Shown: one piece after another, positions 1 to 12,280 of the stretch
Numbering within the stretch: position 1 is the first letter of the stretch
Layout: the number at the start of each line of letters is the position of its first letter
Origin: Panaeolus papilionaceus
Taxonomy: Eukaryota; Basidiomycota; Agaricomycetes; Agaricales
Length of the DNA stretch: 64,000 nt
Direction: 5' to 3'
Assembly (NCBI GenBank): GCA_015501605.1
Contig: JADNRZ010000006.1
Span: forward strand, 2,232,001 to 2,296,000
The notes under the pieces: model-generated
Database searches by the model: none
Seen by the model: the letters and a program-made list of their open reading frames with translations, nothing else
What the model was told of the DNA's origin: nothing
Made by a program: the position numbers and the translations under genes

Positions 1-1663
1 CCTTACACTATCCTAATTTTAGGTGCTTTGGCTGGCAGTACGTAGGTCTCTACTAGTACCATACTATTCCAACTGTACAAGCAAATTTATATTAAGCAAT
101 CCAGAGAAGAAAAAAAATTAAAAACACTAATATAAGAGAAGACACTCTGTAGAGCTACACAACTTTCATGTTGCAGTCCATAGTGCTATGGTGAAGGAGG
201 ATATATACCAACTGCTACATAGTGCTACTGCGCTACAGCTGTCTACTGCGGCTATCATAGGTGCTACAGCCATCAGTGGCGATGCTATACGTGGGTACAA
301 CCCAAAATCGGAAATTGCTGATGTTACTCATCCCCGCGTCATTCTACATCCGGCATTCCTCATCAATTCCATTTCAAAACGGGATCCGGTTGGTCGTAAA
401 CCTAAACGTAAATTATTTGCGGGTGAAGGTGTCAGTGCTCTTGAAAGGGACATCAAGTGGGAGATCGAATGTAGGTTGTCTTCTTCTCACTTCTGTCTTG
501 CTTATATCTCACTTTTGGTGATAATTTAGTGCCAACATGGTCCTCGCAAGATGAACTGGACGCGATTTACCTCAGAATGCATAAAATAAAGGTGGATATG
601 TTATGCGAACTCACCGGTGGACAGGTTTTTATCACACTTATATTCGCATTGCGTTGTCACTCACATATTCATCTTCCACATTCCCCTTTCCTCTCTTGGA
701 TCCATGTGCAATCAAACACTCATACTTACGTAGATACATGCCACAATTGCTATCGTTTACGTTTTATTATTGTCTGTCTTATTGTTCATGGTCGAATATC
801 GCCATTTACGTCTTCATCTGACTCCTGAGTGTCCAACTTCCAAAGCAGGCGACATGGGTCTTCAGGGTGGCATCAGCTGCTCATGACACACACCTCGACG
901 CTATGTATGCATGTTGTAGGACTTTTCATTCGCGTCTGTTTAAATTTTATCTTATAGGGATCTCATGGAGCCCTTGCTATCTCCTTCTCCAGGAGAAGTC
1001 ATTTTAATAGATTCGTGACAAACCAAGGGTTTTTCCCGGGTTTCGCCCTACTTCTTCACAGTGATTATCAAAGTGGACCACGCTCCTGCTGTGTGTATAC
1101 TGTAAATCTGTATTGGGTTGTATCCCACGTAAAGTCATCCACAATGCTTTTATTATGGCATGGGGTGGTGTAAGGACATGAAGCTGTCCCGGGATGTCCT
1201 TCCCTCCGTTCCCTCCGTCTAATTTATTATGAATTGGCTGCTTGCCTTGGCGAGGCCGTTCTTCACTCTATTTGGTTGTATTGCGACTTGAAGGGGGGAG
1301 GTGAACCACCGTTCAAGCACCAGGTTTTCCAATATAAATATTTTTTACTTTTTTTTCTTCTTTTGTACGTACTTATATCCGAAACTACATTTTTTACAAG
1401 TTATGGGTTGGTGCGGGGTCACCAGTCGTCATTAAGTTATGCAGAGACTATCATGACGCAGGCGAGCACACGAACAAAGGAATCGGAGAGTATCCTAGGT
1501 CGAGAATAAATATCAACAAGGCATGAAAAGACAACTACGAGAAAGGGAGAGGGGAACGAGAAGATGCAAAAATAGATAGATAAGCACATGCTACCGCTGA
1601 ATTGGCAGGGGAGAGACAGCTGGCAGGGTCGTTGCAATTTGGGCCTAAAATCGAGCACAAGTG
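1..1663. other. No recognisable gene
   Basis: Only short ORFs without recognisable family features are present, the longest being 113 codons starting at 188. The first 150 bases are AT-rich. I see no RNA gene or mobile-element domain here. Confidence 0.5.
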
Positions 1664-2705
1664 CTACTTGCCGTGGTACACTCGGAATTCCCCTGTTGCC
1701 TGTGAATCCTGGGCGAAGTCTTCCCATACCTCAGAAATAGCCTGGAGCTGGGACTGCGAGCCGAGAATGCCAGCGTCTAGCTCACCAGAGCATGCAAAGC
1801 GCTGATGAGCTAGATACCCGCCATCAACGGCATTAGCCGAGAAACCCCAGCCCATCTGATATGACATTGATGGAAGCGGTGGGTCCCTGATCGTTTCGGG
1901 AATCGGTACCTCAACCTGAGATGCTGGGAAAGGCTTGTCAAAGACCAAGGTGCTCAGATCTATAGTAGCTGCAGGAATTTGCGAGACCTCTGCTTGTGGG
2001 GTATAACGAACGTATTGGCTGTTGGGCGAAGCAGACAGAAGAGCCGAATTGATGGCATTGTGGACATCGGCAAGGGCTCGGGGTACAGAGCTTTGGGATG
2101 GGAGGTACGACTCGAGACATGCCCACTTGGATAGAGATAGATCAGAGCCTTTATCGAGCTCGTCGTAGGTGCCGGTGGTGAAGTAATATGAACTGGTGGA
2201 TGAGCCACCATCGACTGGCGTGTTGTAGGGGGCCATAGGCTGTTGGGCCTGCTCGACAGTGTAAACGTCTTGCATCGGATGATCTGGTGCAGGTGTTATG
2301 TGCATTAATGAATTGGACGCTTGCTTTTGAACAGAAGGTCGCTTCTTTGGTGGTCTAAAATAATGCTTGGTTAGGAAGCTACTACGAATGTTGTGCATAA
2401 TAGGAAAACCAACTTTTTGCCATCCTCAGAAAGTATAACCCACTTTTCTCCATTGACAAGAAAATACTGACAGATAAGAAATATGATTATTTCACGTCAA
2501 ACTCTGCATGTTTTTAAGATTAACGTACTTTTTGTGCGTCTTCCAAAGCGGCCAGTCTATTTGGGAGCGCCTTCTGGCGAGTTGTGCTTTGGCAGGTATT
2601 ATCTACCGCATCTTGTTCAACTGGAGCGCTTGCTGAAGAATGCGATACACCTTCGATGTTTAATGCGGCTTGTCCAAGTATGACGGTATTATCTAGACTA
2701 GACAT
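1664..2705 (-). CDS. Hypothetical protein, 306 aa, three exons
   Basis: I do not recognise a family. The exons are 2705-2529, 2466-2414 and 2354-1664, and the sum (921 nt) divides by three. The first intron has donor GTACGT. The second has donor GTTGGT and a CTAAC branch site. The short middle exon encodes a stretch reading YFLVNGEKWVILSEDGK and runs into KKPPKKRP, which looks like a basic nuclear-localisation patch. The C-terminal two thirds is rich in S, T, P and Q with no clear fold, so a nuclear or regulatory protein is a guess. I start at the ATG at 2705 because a TATA box lies about 83 nt upstream. The open frame continues further 5', but a stop codon closes it at the TATA region. Confidence 0.55.
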
Positions 2706-2787
2706 GTTTTGAGCGATGCTATCGAAGTCGAGAGAATGATTGGGATGTAGATGGTGTTCTGGGTCTCTCCTGAGTTCAAAGGCCACA

Positions 2788-2795
2788 TATTTATA
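2788..2795 (-). promoter_or_regulatory. TATA box of the 306-aa hypothetical gene
   Basis: TATAAATA on the minus strand, 83 nt upstream of the ATG at 2705. Its position argues against coding sequence extending further 5'. Confidence 0.45.
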
Positions 2796-4818
2796 GCCCG
2801 TTTAACAGATATAACATTCCGTTTTCAGGAGTGTATCTCATGTGTAGACGCTCCATGCATCTCTGACACCTCTCGGTACTTTGACCGATTTGCAAGGCAG
2901 GAGCTGTCATTTCTTCTTCCCTTCACAATATTCACACAACGTGGTTTACAACATTTGGGTTGCCAACAACCCTATTTCGTAGATATGTCAACTGACTGGT
3001 TTTCTTCATACCCTGTTCAATCTACTGGTAATAGTAGCCACAGGACAGTGTGCATTTGTGCCGCATTGCTTATCCCCCACCCTATCATGATCGAATTCAT
3101 TCGGCGGGCTATTAACGGCCTTTTTCGGCGACCACCGACAATCACCCGACCGAGGGCGCTTGTCTGATCTCCTCCCATCTATCACAATCAGTGCGTTGGA
3201 AGGTCCGGTCATCTAACGTTGTAGATTTATTTTTGAGGGTCTGCCTGCTTCCTTATCAGCCCGTTGACAGGACCCCGTTTTCAATATGCTGGGCGTGAAC
3301 GTAGCACCCAGGATCCGAGCGATAGCAACTCGTTCAATCTTCAACATGTCCTCCGATGCGCAGCAGACCTGTTCTCTCGACTCTAAGAGCACTCACAGGT
3401 TATGAAAATCTCTGCTACATTTTGCCTCTGTTTGGAATACTCTACCGCATGGCTTTTGATAATGATACGAAGCGCATTTTATTCATAAAACTTCACAGAG
3501 TCACTCGGCGTCAGTGCTGCCACATGACGCCGGATGTTACAAGATACATTCCAGACGCAGGCGAAAAGAAGCCAAATGCTGCCTAGCTCGCATAAAGGAG
3601 CGAACGAGCGAATCGATAACGTCAAATACCATCGAAGTAGCCTAAAAGGAGCACAATGTGTCAACGATTTGAACGGCAAAACTCAACTTGAATACGACGC
3701 CATTCTAAACCTCATAAGTATAGCTCGGCCTGCAGTATTATAGATGTCTTAATTACCACCCTCGCGAGTGGCACTTGCTCTGAAAGTGAAAATATCAGAT
3801 TCAAACAATGCGCAGCAACGCGAAGAGCCAGGCCTTGAAGCTTGAACCCTGTGTCCTGAGTTACGACCCTAGCATAACGCGTTAGCCTGCCCTTCTACGC
3901 ACGTACCTGGTCATATAGGGAAAGGGTCCAGCGCTAGGACAATAAATATGGTATATGTAATAACCGGAGATGTTCACGACACATTGCCAGGATCCACTCC
4001 TGCCATATGTAGTCCAAACCCCACACCGTGGATGTCATGGGTGTTGCGAATGTCCAGACAAGGCAGTTGACAACTAGTCGATCGACACCCCTTGTATTGA
4101 ATCCCTGGTATGACTCCGCTTCATTTGGGCCTTTGGTAAGCCGTACATGTTTCAGTCTAACCTTTCAGGATGCATCGTGGACCTGAAGGGAGGGGTCACG
4201 GGTTTAACGGGTTATGTTAGGCGTTTGCTTCCTCGCTCTTGAAGCAGACGGACCATAGTAGTGACTCTGGAAGTACTGCATACTAGAGCCGATGAAAACG
4301 ACGGTAAAAAGCAAGGGGACATCCTAACGCCCCTTGAGGCTGTTCGGAATGTAAGTCGTGGTCGAAGGCGTATCTATATCTACAACACCTAAGAAAATAG
4401 TATCCTGTTTTGGTGAGATCGAAAACTATGGAGTAGCAGTCATCCTCTTTCTATCGTCTGTCAAGGAGTGTCAACGTTTCATTGTGAGTCATACCAGACA
4501 ACATGCAAACGAGGCCACAACACTGGCCTATTGCTGGCCTATTCCCGGTAATTTACAAGAACACATTCGAGAAACCCTTTAAGATGGTCACATTAAGTGG
4601 GCCAGTCGCAAAGAAACCGGTAAGCTCTACTTATTGGCCGTTGAAATAATAGCTTATCTCAGAACCAGAGCTCAGGGTGAGGAAAGCGTAGCAAGTCCTC
4701 CTAGGCATGGTCCACACGATACTCTCGCCACGAGGCGGAGCGTCTTAGGAAATCCACACACAGTCACCGCAGAGCACATGTCGTCACTATCTGCACATTG
4801 TGCCCATTTCAGGCTTCT
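2796..4818. other. Intergenic, no recognisable gene
   Basis: Several ORFs of 60-138 codons occur on both strands, but none has homologous motifs or supportable splice structure. I see nothing that I would call a gene. Confidence 0.45.
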
Positions 4819-5354
4819 TCACGATAAAAAGGGGGTAAAGATAAAGACTCTCGAAAGAAAAACGCTCGCGCTCAATGCAATCATCGCAAATACTATTGTT
4901 TGTTGACCATCTTCATTAATACTTGAAATGATGACTGCTGCGTGTCGCCACAAATCTAGATTACTTTCGAACCCAAAGTAGATTGTGCATGTCATAGCTG
5001 TTTTGAACACTTCGCCTGGGCCGATGTACTCTGTGAACAGATTTGGGAGGGTAAGAACGCCGCCAAACTGAGAAATCAAAATATTCCAATAGTGCGTGCC
5101 TTTCTTAATTGTAAACCTCTCCACTCCAGCCATGAAATCATACTCCATCCCTTCTTCACGGTGAGCTTCAGAATCTCGTTATCTAGCCGCTGGTTGGAGC
5201 TGACCATGCGCTCTTTCGAACGGTCAAACGACACAAGGGCCAAGGCATACTTGAGTTGTTCATAATGAATGAGGTGGTTTTGTGCCAGGGACAGGATAAA
5301 ATAACTGCAAGCACAAATGAGTTTAAATTCAAGAGGAACATTAGATCCTGACAC
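4819..5354 (-). pseudogene. Unrecognised coding-like fragment, two overlapping frames
   Basis: Two overlapping minus-strand frames (5354-5076 and 5148-4819) have protein-like composition. They could be halves of one ORF joined by a frameshift or a small intron near 5110-5150. The upstream frame contains PLEFKLICACSYFILSLAQN and the downstream one QFGGVLTLPNLFTEYIGPG. No start codon and no family could be recognised. It could be a decayed accessory gene or chance ORFs. Confidence 0.2.
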
Positions 5355-5389
5355 TCACGCAGGTAGACGTTTGCCTCGACTGTATACTT

Positions 5390-5758
5390 TTGTCCAGGCT
5401 TGCGACCCTCGACAACAAAATCGTGGGTGCCACAGCAATTAAAAGATCCATCTTCTGCGCCGCACTTTCAAACACGGAACCTAACAGCGTGCTGAAGACC
5501 CTACGAATCGAATTCGTCGTCTTCCCTGTAGCTTGCGGATGTCCTCACTTACTGGAGTGGAAGCTCTTGACGGATGTCCTAACAAAACCCGGCTGGAAGA
5601 ACCTAGAAAAAGTAACCATCCAGGTATCACTTCCTCATCAAAGTCGAGCTCAGCAAGTGGGGCTAGATAGCCTCTGCCGCGTGTTACCAGACACAGATTT
5701 CCTGCCTCTATCACAGCAACATTTCGAGTTCGAGTTCAATCTTCGGGTGCGTGTTTAG
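5390..5758 (+). pseudogene. F-box/LRR-like C-terminal fragment
   Basis: A 122-codon open frame without a convincing ATG (it opens with TTG). It contains CPHLLEWKLLTDVLTKPGWK followed by NLEKVTIQV, which resembles the leucine-rich tails of fungal F-box proteins. The pattern W-x-x-L-x-DVL-x3-GWK-x-L-x-x-V-x-I-x-V recurs in the minus-strand fragment near 46.4-46.6 kb, so both may derive from one family. No F-box is visible upstream. Confidence 0.3.
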
Positions 5759-6333
5759 CTAGTTTGGTTTCACTATCTGCTGATACTGTTAAGATAGTTT
5801 GCGAGTGATTCCCAGAGATACTAGTAATTCTTTCGATAGTGTCGTTCGTCAATAGCAACATACGCTTCTTCGGCGTTGCTCATGAGCAAAGATCGTCGTA
5901 TACAGATAGAATAGAGTCCCAGCCGAGGACGACTTTCCCAATCGCGTAATGTACTTTTGAAGCGCGTGAGTTCTCACTCATATATGTAGCAGAGATATAA
6001 TTATGTCGGAACGATCGTGATTCATAAATAGGGGGTTGATTGGATTCAGGTATCCATCCAACACGGAAACTTAAAGGACTAGTAGTAGTTACATCTATAT
6101 ATTCAAAGAAAAAAAAAGGTGCGGCATAGTGATAGTGTGGCAGCTACAAGATGATTGAGGTTCGAAGTTACATAGTTAGGTCCAAGCCAGTGCGTGCGAT
6201 GTGCTCGTAAGTAGGTACGTAAATAAAACATGAAAGAGAACAAAAATAAATTTTATGTCAAGACTCAGCCAATTCTTAGCCTTGTAATGATGAGGTACGG
6301 CCCAGAGGTTCAAATGACAGCGCGAGAGATTGA
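5759..6333. other. Intergenic, 3' flank of the G-alpha gene
   Basis: AT-rich sequence between the F-box-like fragment and the 3' end of the G-alpha gene. Nothing further recognised. Confidence 0.5.
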
Positions 6334-9300
6334 TCACGCCAACCCAACCTCCATAATGTGTTTTCGGATTATCGCTTCGCCGACTGTGGAAAGGTAGGTA
6401 AAGAGGAGGTAAGACGGTGAGTACGGCGCTGGATGAAGGAGAGCTGACAAGAATAGACATGTAACTTACCATGTGAAATAATACTTCTCGTCGCATGAAT
6501 ATCCTAAAGATTCAAAAAAAAGTGGATGAGTCGTTGATACCATCAATCACAGCGCTGAAACTGCCGCTCGACGGCGCAGCATCAGATCACTAAAATCTGA
6601 ATTGCACTTACGAGCATGGATGTAAAATGCTGTGAACAACGTAAAGATATCGTTAGAAAGTCCTATTCAGAGCTTCAACACATGAGACAAGATTGACATA
6701 CCACATACAATGGCCGCCGTTTTGAAAAGTCGTTTTTCCGATGCGCCTGTTGGAAATGCGACCTAAAATAGTCTGACACCGTTTCAAAATTGTTGGCTCG
6801 TTTCCCAAAACTCGTGATGCTAGACGAAAATAAAGACCCCGAGCATCAGTGTCGTCGCACAATGTAAGACGAATATCTGAACAAGACAGGTAGAACGATG
6901 AAAGATGAGATGTGATGTAGAAATATGCCGAAATTCCTTCGCGTCAACGTGTAATGTGAGCGCGTTCATGAATAGAACGCCGGAACACCGAAGGGAAGGT
7001 ACGCTCCCCCACACCGTTGACATATATAAATACCCCATATCGAGTGGGCCAAAGGAAGATAATACATTGAATGGTTGGGAACAAACCCCAGTAACGGAGG
7101 GAAAAGATATCATAAAACCAAAAACTCACTATGTCTGCACTCTCATCCCAGAGTCGAGCTTTTCTCTCAACACGTCAATCTAAAAATACACAGAAAAAAG
7201 AGAGTAGAGTTTAGCATCGGAGTCAATAAAAGTGCTTGGAAGAGAGGGTAAAAGGGGGTGGAAATGAATAAGAATAAACGATTGAATGAATGAATGAAAG
7301 GGGGGGTGATCCGAATCCGAAGATTCGAAGGCAGTGATATAAAAGAATAGGGGTTCAAATTGACCCAGATTGAAAGGTGGAGGGAAATCGTAAAGATTTT
7401 GTCATTGCCCTTGGCCCTTGTTAACAGAAGCCAGTGGACCCAAGAACCTACGAGGTAATTGCATGCGATGGGCATGGAAGCGTCGCTGGTTATGTTAACA
7501 ACCAATAGAACGGGAAATAAAAAGTAACCATCGCACTAGGCATTACACAGAAGGCCAAAGCAATGGAATGGAAGTATAGAAAGCAACAAAGTCTCACCTT
7601 GTTGAGTAACAGCACCAAGTGTGCGTCCTTTAGGAGCTTATTTCCGCATATCGACGTGAACAGTGTTAGTGAATCCTCAATCCTGTTCATCCGTGGGTCC
7701 TCTTCTAGATACTATGGGTGACACGTAGGTCAGCGTCTGTTTTCACATGAACACGAGTGCTTGGTGTTCAAGAACCAAAGTATGTCGCGGTTCCCATGTC
7801 AGGGTCGCGATAGAAGAAAAATAAGAAAATGATAAGATGAGCGGGGCAGGGAGACGACGTCATGAGTCAGTCTCCCATCAAAATATGCCCAAAGTCAGAG
7901 GGCGCATGACGAACCACTTGGCCCAAGCCACCGCAGATTGAAGATCTGCGTCAGCAAGGTTAAGTCAAAACTTGACAAGATTAGAGAAGGCAACGCCCGC
8001 ATTGGGTCCGGAGCCGAGAAGAAAAAAGATAGACATAAACTACCGAGACAGCGAAGAGAATGGGGAGGTGGAGCGTAAGCTCACCTGATCAAATGCGCTA
8101 ATGGGTGCTGTCGGTAAGCCATTGAATGTGAGCATAACCGAGGGGTGGAAGATCATCGCGGGATGAACTCGCCTAGGAAGATTATGGCCGTGGCTACAGA
8201 GATCCCAAGTAACGCTGAGTCTACTGGACACGAGTAGTCAATGAAACTGTTATGCTCACCGTCGTCAAAGAATGGAATCCAAGCACGACGCTTTCATCGT
8301 CGAGGTAATAAGAAACCAGATAAGCAATGCGGAGCTGATGGGTAGAAGAAGCGAGTAATAATACCTGGCCGCGCTATTATGAATTTCATCAAACACAAGA
8401 AAATGATCATGAGCAACCAATTGTCCCCGTGAAACCGGCAAAGGGAATCACATACCGCTCCCCCAACATCGTATAATTTCCAGTCATACGTCTTTCCTCC
8501 CGTAGATATCGGGAAGGAGTGTTCCATTACACCCAAGGTCTGTAATCTCACGTGCAGAATGTCATCTGCATGCCCAGCCAGGTAATGTTAGATTTCGGGT
8601 ATTCGTTCACACAGTGTAATAACTACGCACCATTGTTCGGGATAAAATCTGGGTCGGATATTCTTATGATATGATCTAGAAAGCTGAGGAAAAATAAGCT
8701 TGAGAGAACAAGAGAGAAAGAAGTGGGTGGTGCAAAGAACACTCACTACGCCGCTGAATCGTCGAGTCGGATCCTCCGCCCCCTGATGAGCTGTCTAACA
8801 GCCTCGTGAGTCCACAGATACTCAACATCATCCACAGCAAGAGCCAATGTCCGTGCAATGAGAATAGTAATCTCCCCAAGCTGCGATAACCTGTCCGCTG
8901 ACCTGCGTTGCGGAATCAACGACGACGTTGATGGAACTAACGATTGCCACCCTGAGCGGACAAACACCCCTGTCTTTCCACCCGCTACTGATACACCACC
9001 ACTAAGCTCCGATGCAATCGAGTTTTCAAGTGACAAGAGGGGTAAAAGCTTGACACGTAGAGCCGACAATTCCTGCTGCACGTCCGGGTGGGAGAGCAAA
9101 TGTGGTTGTGGTTTTGTCTTGTCAGCGGGCAATTCATGCTCAAATTCCGAGAAGATCATCCGCAGCGCTTTGATGATGTTGAAGTAGACGACTGGAATCC
9201 ATGACCTTCTTTCTAAGTCGAGGGTTTTGGAGGCGTAATAGAGTTGGAATTGCTTCTGAAGGGTCGACTTCCCTGATTACCAAGACGTAGGTTAGGAGAG

Positions 9301-9576
9301 TATAATGAGCGTGACTGGAGTATGGGCTTACCGGACTCTGCTTGACCCAAGAGAAGAACTGGATGGCGTAGTTGTGTCAGTGTTCTGCGTGATACGTGGC
9401 ATCAAGTGCAAGACGCACCCTTGACCTCTCTCCTGCGAGCTTCTCTCTGTCGTGCTAAATCTCTCTACACGCCTATGAGCGAAACAATTGGATTATGTGG
9501 GGGCGAAAACACATACCTTGAGGTCCTGATCTATCTGACTGCTCAGTTTAGCTGCCTTTTCAGAGTCCTTCTTCAT
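6334..9576 (-). CDS. Divergent G-protein alpha subunit, 16 exons, 429 aa
   Basis: A heterotrimeric G-protein alpha subunit of the divergent family expanded in Agaricomycetes. It should bind GTP and relay signals from seven-transmembrane receptors. Motifs in order: G1 P-loop GQAESGKST (residues 40-48), a long helical-domain exon (9272-8747), switch II DVGGARGQRRAW (270-281), AIIFLAPISAFDQ, then NKID (339-342), ending RKHIMEVGLA. The sum of exons is 1290 nt. The switch II residues R-G-Q come from a 9-nt micro-exon at 8365-8373. The intron 8172-8108 uses a GC donor. Introns of roughly 370-410 nt flank the exon YLEEDPRMNR...LLNK. The second GG of DVGGA is followed by Ala where Gln is usual. The N-terminus MKKDSEK lacks the MGxxxS myristoylation signal and the C-terminus lacks the pertussis-toxin cysteine, so membrane attachment must differ from classical G-alpha. 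The ATG at 9576 is the first in frame. Confidence 0.9.
8108..8172 (-). other. GC-AG intron in the G-alpha gene
   Basis: A 65-nt intron with donor GCGAGT and acceptor ACAG, lying between TTC-CTA-G and CA-CCC-ATT. Removing it joins AIIFL to APISAFDQ, the conserved strand before the NKxD region. Reading through the donor meets an in-frame stop. Confidence 0.7.
8365..8373 (-). other. 9-nt micro-exon of the G-alpha gene
   Basis: CGCGGCCAG, encoding Arg-Gly-Gln. It is preceded by an AATAG acceptor and followed by a GTATTA donor. Including it turns DVGGA-RRAW into DVGGARGQRRAW, the expected switch II. The flanking introns are about 80 and 57 nt, normal for this genome. Confidence 0.75.
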
Positions 9577-12280
9577 GGTTGAGGGGGAAAACTGAAGGGG
9601 GAAAACGCGAAGAACACGAGATGGAGATGGTTGGTAGTTAATAATTGTCAGAGGCCATGCAGAGGGGACAGCTATCTCCCATTAAAGGAAAGCGGCCGCT
9701 TATATTGGATCAGATGTGATATGCTGATGGGAGGTAGGCAAGAGGAGAACCAAGAGAACGCCGAAACTTGGTGGTGGTGTGTGGTGCTTGTTAGTATGGG
9801 CCAACTGTGATGGACATCAAAGGAATAATGAAACTTAAAGTATACATACCCGAGATGAAACTTGGGCTGTGCCTGTCACAGATTGCAGTCGACGAATACA
9901 TCGGCCCGCAAGCTTGGAACATCGAAGCGAGGTTATTTTGGTGGTGATCTAATAGGGATGACAAGTCAAAAAAGTCATACCGTAGATATCCCTTGTGGGT
10001 TTCAAGACATCGCTGCAATTTTTTTCCATATGTCGAAGAGACCCAGATACACATCAAGGACAATGCCTGGGAGTCAGATGTCCAAAAAAAGATGAGCACC
10101 AACAGCAACGGATGAGAACAAGCATCGTTTTCCGTCTAAAATGCCGTAAATCGGTCAATTGACTCCGGGAAAAGGATCTAATCACTGGTACAGGTCAGTC
10201 TTAGAAAGTATAAATAACATTGAAATTAAGTTCATCGAATGGCCACTCTTTTCTTCATAGAGAATATCTTCCCAGAAGCCAAGTCTTTCATAGAGCTTTT
10301 GTACCCGTACTTTTTCCACTTTGAACAACGGGGGCCGGTGGTCGTGGATTTCTGCTCACCAGACAGCTCTAGACAGCTCCACAACACTAGGCAAACGAGC
10401 AAATAACAATTTAGAAATTAAGCATCTCAATGGAGACATTCTGCGAAACAAGAAAGAACTTGGCCTCGGCAGTCATGGAAACCTAGTCAAATTCCTGCTT
10501 CTGGGTGGTTAGCCTCGGAGGACATTATTTTTAATTCCTACCAGGGGATCTAATCACCATGCAGGTCAACTATGCGTGAAAAAACCAGAGTATTCACGGT
10601 ATAAGAAAAAGTCTCGAGCTTGTCTGAAACGACCATTAATAACATGAGAAAGAAAGATCAAATATGGTCGGAAGCAAGAGCAGTGATTGTGATGCCAAAT
10701 TGCCAATGGCGGCGGTCATGGTCTGTGCGCGGGATTCCTAAAGCGGACATATCTTCCAAATAGGGTTGAGCGCATCAAAGCGGCTTTTTCACGCTTCTTG
10801 GTGCAGATATAGCCGCTGATAGGGGCCTATCGGTCGTAACCCTGTAAACATATGTGCAGTGTATTTAAAGTCACCCAACTTGTAGCAAGGCTATAACACA
10901 GAATGTAAGTATATATGCGGCGAGGCCATGTCCGCGCCCATGTCAAATTTCGACGTTGCATTCGAGCCGTCGGCGCGCGAGTCGAAACACTGACGGCATG
11001 AGCGGGGCAGGATGCTTTCCTGGCCTATAACTAATATTGGACCAAATCTATGTATTGTCCACATCGCGGAGTACCATTTCAAACACAAGGCACAACATGA
11101 TTTATAAATTAATTCAGTTTTTGTTTAATCCAAAGTACATCTGTGCCTGCTCCGTTTAGTTTCTCTACCAGTTTCCCAAATGATTCCCCACCTTGTTTCC
11201 CTCTCTTCCCCACCGGATTCGGGTCTCGGAGAAGATGATATGCTTTCTGTATAAACGAATGACGTTTATCGAGCGTATGACGAGCCTCGGGACTCGAATT
11301 GAATATGTGCAGGGCTTTAGGTATGAAACGTGGCAGGCTATGATCATCATTTGCTTGTTTCAGAATATTGACGGCTGTAGAACGACTCAACGCAGAAATG
11401 CACGTTAGACAACGAGGCCCTCAACACTCAAACGCAGTAAAAAATTAACCTAGTTTCATCATAGGCTCATAAGTTATAAACTTTCTAACTACCCCTCGCT
11501 CCCCATTATTCAATTTACACCGTAACTCGAAGCGATGTCGCTCGATGTCTACAGGTTTGATATCATGTACTTCAATTGTCCGACCGCCGGTAGGACAAGC
11601 CCTGTACCTTCATCATTCGTCGACGTTTTCTCGAATTATGATTGGATGGAACATGCAACGAGGCATCGATGCAGCATGGTCTACAGCATGTCAACAGCAT
11701 GCAGTCTATTTCGCTTCCCTATCCTACCTTCCCATTCTCATCCCACAGCCCATCAAGCCAGGCCGCTCAATGTCCATACGTCCTAGGTTCCTACATGACA
11801 GTACCACAAGTGAGCATATCGAATGTTCCAATCCAATCTAACTCTGACTATAAGCCCTTTATTTATTCTCCATCTAATCGCCTTCCGAATCCGAAACTAA
11901 TTAGCATGTCACGAGTTATGATTAAACTGGTCAAAAAAACATATTTAACCCGTTATTTCGCGATTAATCAAATCAATCCTTTATTTGGAATGGGACTGAA
12001 TAGCCGGAATCACTAACCGAACCTGCGAATCAGGATGTAAAAGATAAGTTTTAAAGGCAAGCCTCATGGGTTGTCCAGACGCAACTTGGTGATCGATGCT
12101 ATCTGAATCGATCAACACCACCTAAGTATTGCAGGCAGGCTTACTGCACGCCTCGCTCGTGCTGCCATACAAGGACTTTTAGATCCTTGTTCCACCTTAC
12201 ATATCTCCTTATTCCTCTTATCCGTCACTGCGCACAACGACTACGACTAGAGACGATTGACGATAATCATTGACAAGCCA
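9577..12280. other. Intergenic, no supported gene
   Basis: Contains the 5' flank of the G-alpha gene (9577-9790) and several ORFs of 60-124 codons. The minus ORF 11390-11109 has a plausible composition but starts with TTG and has no convincing upstream exon. A similar ~25-bp string, ggatctaatcac plus caggtca, occurs near 10175 and near 10546. Confidence 0.45.

Noticed and set aside
3800..3905. tRNA- or SINE-like block on the minus strand with a GGTTCAAG-like B box
   Set aside because: The T stem and acceptor stem do not pair, and there is no clear A box, so it does not fold as a tRNA.
8040..8231. Continuous minus ORF through the G-alpha FLAPISAFDQ region
   Set aside because: Its N-terminal part has no G-alpha similarity. 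Only the last residues PISAFDQ belong to the gene, after the GC-AG intron.
9791..10108. Hydrophobic 105-codon minus-strand ORF
   Set aside because: It starts with TTG, has no recognised family, and the composition fits chance reading of AT-rich DNA.
11109..11390. Minus-strand ORF with a plausible basic protein sequence (93 codons)
   Set aside because: No ATG in frame and no acceptable upstream exon or homology signal; mentioned only as part of the intergenic stretch.
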